Part shown: positions 14,358 through 17,753 of the stretch, in pieces
Layout of the letters: the number at the start of each line of letters is the position of its first letter
How positions within the stretch are numbered: position 1 is the first letter of the stretch
Source: Candidatus Andersenbacteria bacterium RIFCSPHIGHO2_02_FULL_45_11
GTDB taxonomy: Bacteria; Patescibacteriota; Andersenbacteria; UBA10190
Length of the DNA stretch: 17,753 nt
Assembly: GCA_001817055.1 (NCBI GenBank)
Contig: MHHP01000034.1
Coordinates: 2,972 to 20,724 of the forward strand
Direction of reading: 5' to 3'
Position numbers and translations under genes: made by a program
Notes under the pieces: model-generated
What the model was told of the DNA's origin: nothing
Database searches by the model: none
The model's input: the letters and a program-made list of their open reading frames with translations, nothing else

Positions 14358-16709
14358 TTAAGGTATTAATGAGGGGCCAAGAGCAACCATATCTATGCCA
14401 ATGCGTTGATGGGTTGGATTTACGATTGTGAGCGTTATAAAACCTCGATCATCAATCTGCACCATGTCTTGCCGCAGCTCAACTGTAGCATGCTTTAACG
14501 CGGGGATTGGAACTACTGACCCCGAGGGGGTTTTAAGTGATAGCTCGTTATATGGCTGCGTAAAAAATACCATGAACGTAAGCGATGCTTCTGGATGATG
14601 CGTATTGTTCGGATCCCACAACACACGCGTATAATCTCCGACATTAAACTGCAGGGGGATAGAAGAAGCGGTAACTTCACGGTACGTAGTGGTAGATACT
14701 ACCTTTGGCTCTGATACGCGGGCAGAACGCATGCTTGCTTGTAAATGCTCAAATGTATCTTGCATATCCCCAATATCGTTAGCAAGAGTTGCGGGGCGCA
14801 TTAAGAATGCGCACTCAGGCGACACAGCGCAATTAGAAGAGGGGCTTGTTGGCGCATACAGCGTAATGTCATCAGCAACTGCAACGGGGGTGAGTGATAC
14901 ATTATGCATAAATGCAGTTTGCGATGAATTGGTAATTCCCGTTACTGCCCCTATATTATGCTTTACAAATAAATGATTTATTTCAGGCATGCTTCCTAGC
15001 GAAAATATTTTTTCAAAATCAAGCTGCTTCAAATACAAATCCATGCGCAGCTTGGATTGGTGCGCTTCCTCCATTTGCTGATGCAGGTCTGCGGCAATAC
15101 GAGTAAACATAGGCCGGCCAGACAACACTAACCACGATGCGCTCCGACGATTATAGTCGTCGATAAGAATCGCCAGACCCTCCCCCTGCCCGAGGGGGAG
15201 TTGGAGGGGGTGGGAGCCTAATTGCTCAATCAACCCTAGCTGTTCTCCTGTAAGCGTTGAGTTTGTTCTCACCGTATGTGATAGCGATGCGTATGCTCTG
15301 TACGTAGTTGATGAACATGCCGCAAGGATAACTAGTACGAGTGCAACTTCGCTGATTGCTTTATTCTTGCCATGCATACTGTGACGTATATATAGCAATA
15401 GCCTTCCAAAAAAATATGCTGCGCCTACAGAAAAGGGAACAACGAGGTAAAACAATGCACGCACAGGGGGAATATCGATCCCAATTGCAGGGCCTTGCGA
15501 TAACATCAAGATAATTGCAGTAGCACTTGCAAATATAACAACTTGCCGATGATGTTCATCGCGCCGGCGAGCCTGCCACACCATGAGAATAATTCCTGCA
15601 AGGCCAGCAAAAAACCATACTTCACCCATGGTTGTTGGGTAATCAGCGATATTTGGAAGCAGGCCGGTTAAGTGCGGGGTTGCGGTAAATAAAGCAGGTA
15701 GTTTACTTCCTAGTTGCAGAGATGACGCAATGGCCAACGCAATAACCAACAGCACTATTGCAAGGAGTGATATTCTGGCATGCAGTTTCATTGCACTCAT
15801 AATGCGGGATCGGTATTCAAGCAAAACTGCAATCATTACTGCCGCAAGCATAAATACCGCAATAAACATAGAAAATTGATGGGTAAGAAACAATGCCGCG
15901 CCCGATACTACAAAGAGAACTGCATCTTGCGGCTCTCGCCTTCGAATAAATCGAATAAATAGGAGCAACATGCCGAACAGAAATAATTCGCCTACCAGGT
16001 TTTGCAGATGATACCCAGGTTCTCGCAAGTACCTCAGAAATCGATATTGAGTCAGCGTAAAAATGCCAGCTAGAACTGGTGGTACAACGTGAGGGTGATT
16101 ATCAAACATTTCTTTTGTTAATGCTCCGGCAATCCATGCAACACACAATGCAATTGCGATAGCAAATATTCCTATGCTTGTAAGGGGGGCTGGCGATAGT
16201 CCAAGTACCAGCGACGATACTGCGTGTAAGCCGGGGGTATAAAAATCTACCGGGTCACGATTTAAAAGCGATACCGCGCGATCATACGAAGGCAAGCGAT
16301 TGGTAATAAGCGAATCTCCTGCCCAAATAATTGTTTTTTGTACATCACCGGTAGGCAAGCCGTCATGGATCATAAAAAATGGAGTGGCAAAGATTGCGAG
16401 CCCAAGTGTCATGGGCACAATCATCGCCATTGCATGCCACAGCGTTACTCGTGCAAAGAATTGCTTTTTATACAAAGAGGCATGCGCGATGCTTGCAATC
16501 AGGAGTATGAGTGCAACTGCTTGCATCGGAATACCTACATATAATCCGGCAGCCAAGGCAATAGTTATAATGCCCATGCTCCACAATATGATACGCACAC
16601 CTGTGATGAGCAGATTTTTAAAATCGTGCACACGAATGAAAAACGCGCCAGGCAAAACGATCGGAATCAGTGGCACTACAACGACTAGTATTGCTTCAAA
16701 AAAGTTCAT
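14358..16709 (-). CDS. Large GT-C-like integral membrane protein
   Basis: A 783-residue protein with about 13 membrane helices in the first two-thirds and a polar, β-rich C-terminal region outside the membrane. After the fourth helix there is an acidic loop, MIHDGLPTGDVQKTI, followed by DPVDFYTPGLHAVSSLVLGL. Acidic residues in this first large loop are typical of GT-C transferases that use polyprenyl-phosphate sugars; the exact family (DUF6541-like is possible) is not certain. The start is taken at ATG 16709, which overlaps the upstream TGA (16706-16709); a TTG at 16718 is in frame but unnecessary. A type B palindrome (15180-15215) is read in frame as HPLQLPLGQGEG at about residues 499-511, just after the last membrane helices. 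Confidence 0.7.
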   Translation of the reverse strand: MNFFEAILVVVVPLIPIVLPGAFFIRVHDFKNLLITGVRIILWSMGIITIALAAGLYVGIPMQAVALILLIASIAHASLYKKQFFARVTLWHAMAMIVPMTLGLAIFATPFFMIHDGLPTGDVQKTIIWAGDSLITNRLPSYDRAVSLLNRDPVDFYTPGLHAVSSLVLGLSPAPLTSIGIFAIAIALCVAWIAGALTKEMFDNHPHVVPPVLAGIFTLTQYRFLRYLREPGYHLQNLVGELFLFGMLLLFIRFIRRREPQDAVLFVVSGAALFLTHQFSMFIAVFMLAAVMIAVLLEYRSRIMSAMKLHARISLLAIVLLVIALAIASSLQLGSKLPALFTATPHLTGLLPNIADYPTTMGEVWFFAGLAGIILMVWQARRRDEHHRQVVIFASATAIILMLSQGPAIGIDIPPVRALFYLVVPFSVGAAYFFGRLLLYIRHSMHGKNKAISEVALVLVILAACSSTTYRAYASLSHTVRTNSTLTGEQLGLIEQLGSHPLQLPLGQGEGLAILIDDYNRRSASWLVLSGRPMFTRIAADLHQQMEEAHQSKLRMDLYLKQLDFEKIFSLGSMPEINHLFVKHNIGAVTGITNSSQTAFMHNVSLTPVAVADDITLYAPTSPSSNCAVSPECAFLMRPATLANDIGDMQDTFEHLQASMRSARVSEPKVVSTTTYREVTASSIPLQFNVGDYTRVLWDPNNTHHPEASLTFMVFFTQPYNELSLKTPSGSVVPIPALKHATVELRQDMVQIDDRGFITLTIVNPTHQRIGIDMVALGPSLIP
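15180..15215 (+). repeat. Palindromic element type B variant, copy B4, in frame
   Basis: The hairpin at 15180-15200 has perfect 8-bp arms CTCCCCCT / AGGGGGAG around GCCCG. The tail TTGGAGGGGGTG matches copy B3 exactly. It is read through in frame, on the strand opposite to the hairpin-first orientation, in the C-terminal part of the 783-residue membrane protein. Confidence 0.85.
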
Positions 16710-17753
16710 ACTATGCAATTGTAATACACTTGTGCCAGATAATTATACTGATATTGAGTAGAAGCATCTTGTAAGAGCGCGCTATCTTTTTCTGATACCG
16801 GCGCTTGGAGCAAAGTAATGATTTTTTCTGCATACGCAGTTGCGTCTCCGGGCTTGGCAAAAAACCTTGCGTGCAATGTGGCGGGGATCATTGCAGTGCG
16901 TATTCCAATATTACTACTCACAATTGGCACACCATAGGCAAGGGCGAGCGCAGCGCGGAAGCTGCTTTTTGCACGGTTTGCAATACTTGCGTCTATTGGG
17001 TCAATAAGCACTGCACTATCTTGCATTAAAGGCCCTATGTTATCTAGTGAAAATCGCCCATGCCAGGTAGTAGCATCTTGCAATCCCAGTTTTGCAAACT
17101 GTTCACGAAGTGCAGTTTCGTCATCGCCAGTTCCGGCAATTATCAGCGTTGCATCGGGAACTCTTTTCCGTACCTGTACTAAAATTTCCGGTAGCATATC
17201 AACACGATGGCCGGAAGAAATAGAAACACTGCCGGCGAATAGCATTGTATGGCGAGCAGTTCCGGCTGGGGAAACGAGAATACCCCTCACCCCATCCCTC
17301 TCCCCGTCTAGGGAGAGGGGAATAAGAGGAAGGCCAGTCGGAATAAGCGTCACTGGTATTTTTGAACCGGTCAGTAGTTGCATATGGTCTCCCAAAAAGG
17401 GGGTTGCAACTATAATGTGCGAGGCCATCTTTACTGCAGCACGCTCAGATGCGTGAATCGCAGCACGCTGCAAAAGGGAAGTAAGCTGGTTTGCTTCTAG
17501 CTCAAAATCGTCAACGTCGAGAATTATCTTTGTTTTCTTTAGGAATGGTTTTGCAAGAAATACCGCCAATGTATTTTCTGGTAAAGGCTTTACGATAATA
17601 ACCGTATCCGGTTTTTCTTTGATAAGCTGCCATGCCGCGCGAATAGCATTCATCTTCATGGTCCATATAAGACGCAATCCAGAATATCGTTTTTTGCCGC
17701 CCGCTGTTCGTTCGAACGGATTTGGACCGATAATTTTAAGTTTAGGTTGCGAT
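16706..17753 (-). CDS. Glycosyltransferase family 4, 5' end beyond the right edge
   Basis: The frame is open from the right edge of the window (first full codon at 17752) to TGA at 16706, 348 codons. A TTG at 17677 could be read as a start, but the sequence before it is protein-like (KLKIIGPNPFERTAGGKKRY), so the true start lies outside. Motifs: DVDDFE in the first domain, a linker LIPTG, then MLFAGSVSISSGHRVD, LIIAGTGDD and SSFRAALALAYGVPIVSS, the GT4 donor-site region. It would add a sugar from a nucleotide donor in the cytoplasm. Between LIPTG and the second domain, palindrome A3 is read in frame (PLSLDGERDGVRGI), lengthening the inter-domain linker. Its TGA overlaps the next ATG (16706-16709). 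Confidence 0.82.
   Translation of the reverse strand, partial: SQPKLKIIGPNPFERTAGGKKRYSGLRLIWTMKMNAIRAAWQLIKEKPDTVIIVKPLPENTLAVFLAKPFLKKTKIILDVDDFELEANQLTSLLQRAAIHASERAAVKMASHIIVATPFLGDHMQLLTGSKIPVTLIPTGLPLIPLSLDGERDGVRGILVSPAGTARHTMLFAGSVSISSGHRVDMLPEILVQVRKRVPDATLIIAGTGDDETALREQFAKLGLQDATTWHGRFSLDNIGPLMQDSAVLIDPIDASIANRAKSSFRAALALAYGVPIVSSNIGIRTAMIPATLHARFFAKPGDATAYAEKIITLLQAPVSEKDSALLQDASTQYQYNYLAQVYYNCIV
17281..17319 (-). repeat. Palindromic element type A, inverted copy A3, in frame
   Basis: All 39 bp are the reverse complement of 3994-4032. The hairpin is 17296-17319 and the tail 17283-17295. It lies in the inter-domain linker of a GT4 enzyme and is read in the opposite direction and another frame from A1 and A2. 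Confidence 0.92.

Noticed and set aside
16300..16761. Long plus-strand ORF (153 codons) opposite the GT-C-like gene
   Set aside because: It lies entirely within convincing minus-strand coding sequence of two genes, has no coherent hydrophobic pattern of its own and is a shadow frame. The same holds for the plus-strand frames at 1817-2275, 3402-3776 and 17037-17456.
116..17319. CRISPR array or phase-variable tandem repeats
   Set aside because: The repeated units are scattered singly over 17 kb, in both orientations and with no regular spacers; no cas genes are present.
16706..17677. TTG at 17677 as the start of the right-edge GT4 gene
   Set aside because: The frame stays open to the window edge and the preceding sequence reads as glycosyltransferase N-terminal domain, so this is an internal codon.
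1..17753. Insertion sequence or transposase, tRNA, rRNA, riboswitch
   Set aside because: No transposase-like protein, no long terminal inverted repeats around a gene, and no RNA gene signature seen on either strand. Any enzyme moving the palindromes must be encoded elsewhere.

Overview
The window is one long, single-direction block of cell-surface polysaccharide genes. All 15 genes I can support lie on the minus strand, so transcription runs from right to left. They are packed almost without spacers: eight junctions show a clean ATGA stop/start overlap, and a ninth keeps that ATGA but now has a repeat beside it. There are no rRNA, tRNA, CRISPR or transposase genes and no convincing promoter or terminator. 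TGA is used as a stop throughout, so the code is standard at that codon. Gene content, tight packing and the kind of GC-rich palindromes present suggest a Candidate Phyla Radiation (Patescibacteria, Parcubacteria-like) bacterium. This is an inference from style, not a phylogenetic result.

Layout in transcription order: a GT4 glycosyltransferase cut by the right edge (16706-17753); a large GT-C-like membrane protein (14358-16709); a Wzx-like flippase (12915-14354); three uncharacterised membrane or exported proteins (12334-12918, 12159-12329, 10892-12166); a MurJ-family flippase (9348-10895); an unassigned GT-B-like protein (8182-9291); a GT9 heptosyltransferase-like enzyme (7133-8185); a DPM1-type polyprenyl-phosphate sugar synthase (6432-7136); a YfhO-family GT-C protein (3988-6465); a GT-B-like protein with an SWDN motif (2805-3980); a NodB polysaccharide deacetylase (2167-2808); a WaaE/KdtX-like GT2 (1400-2170); a GT4 enzyme (255-1403); and the start of a second GT9 gene running off the left edge (1-232). 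Cytoplasmic transferases would build a lipid-linked glycan, the two flippases would export lipid-linked units, and the DPM1/YfhO pair would add sugars from a polyprenyl-phosphate donor outside the membrane.

The unusual part is a set of short GC-rich palindromic elements scattered through the block. I see about a dozen copies in five related groups. Most share one design: a hairpin with a C-rich and a G-rich arm, followed by a G-rich tail. Several sit inside coding sequence and are read through in frame. The YfhO-type ORF alone carries seven insertion sites, including both of its ends. Others occupy gene junctions, where they change start codons, extend proteins or replace the usual ATGA coupling. 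A separate 21-bp palindrome is nested inside three different host elements, and one host has an uninterrupted copy in the same window.
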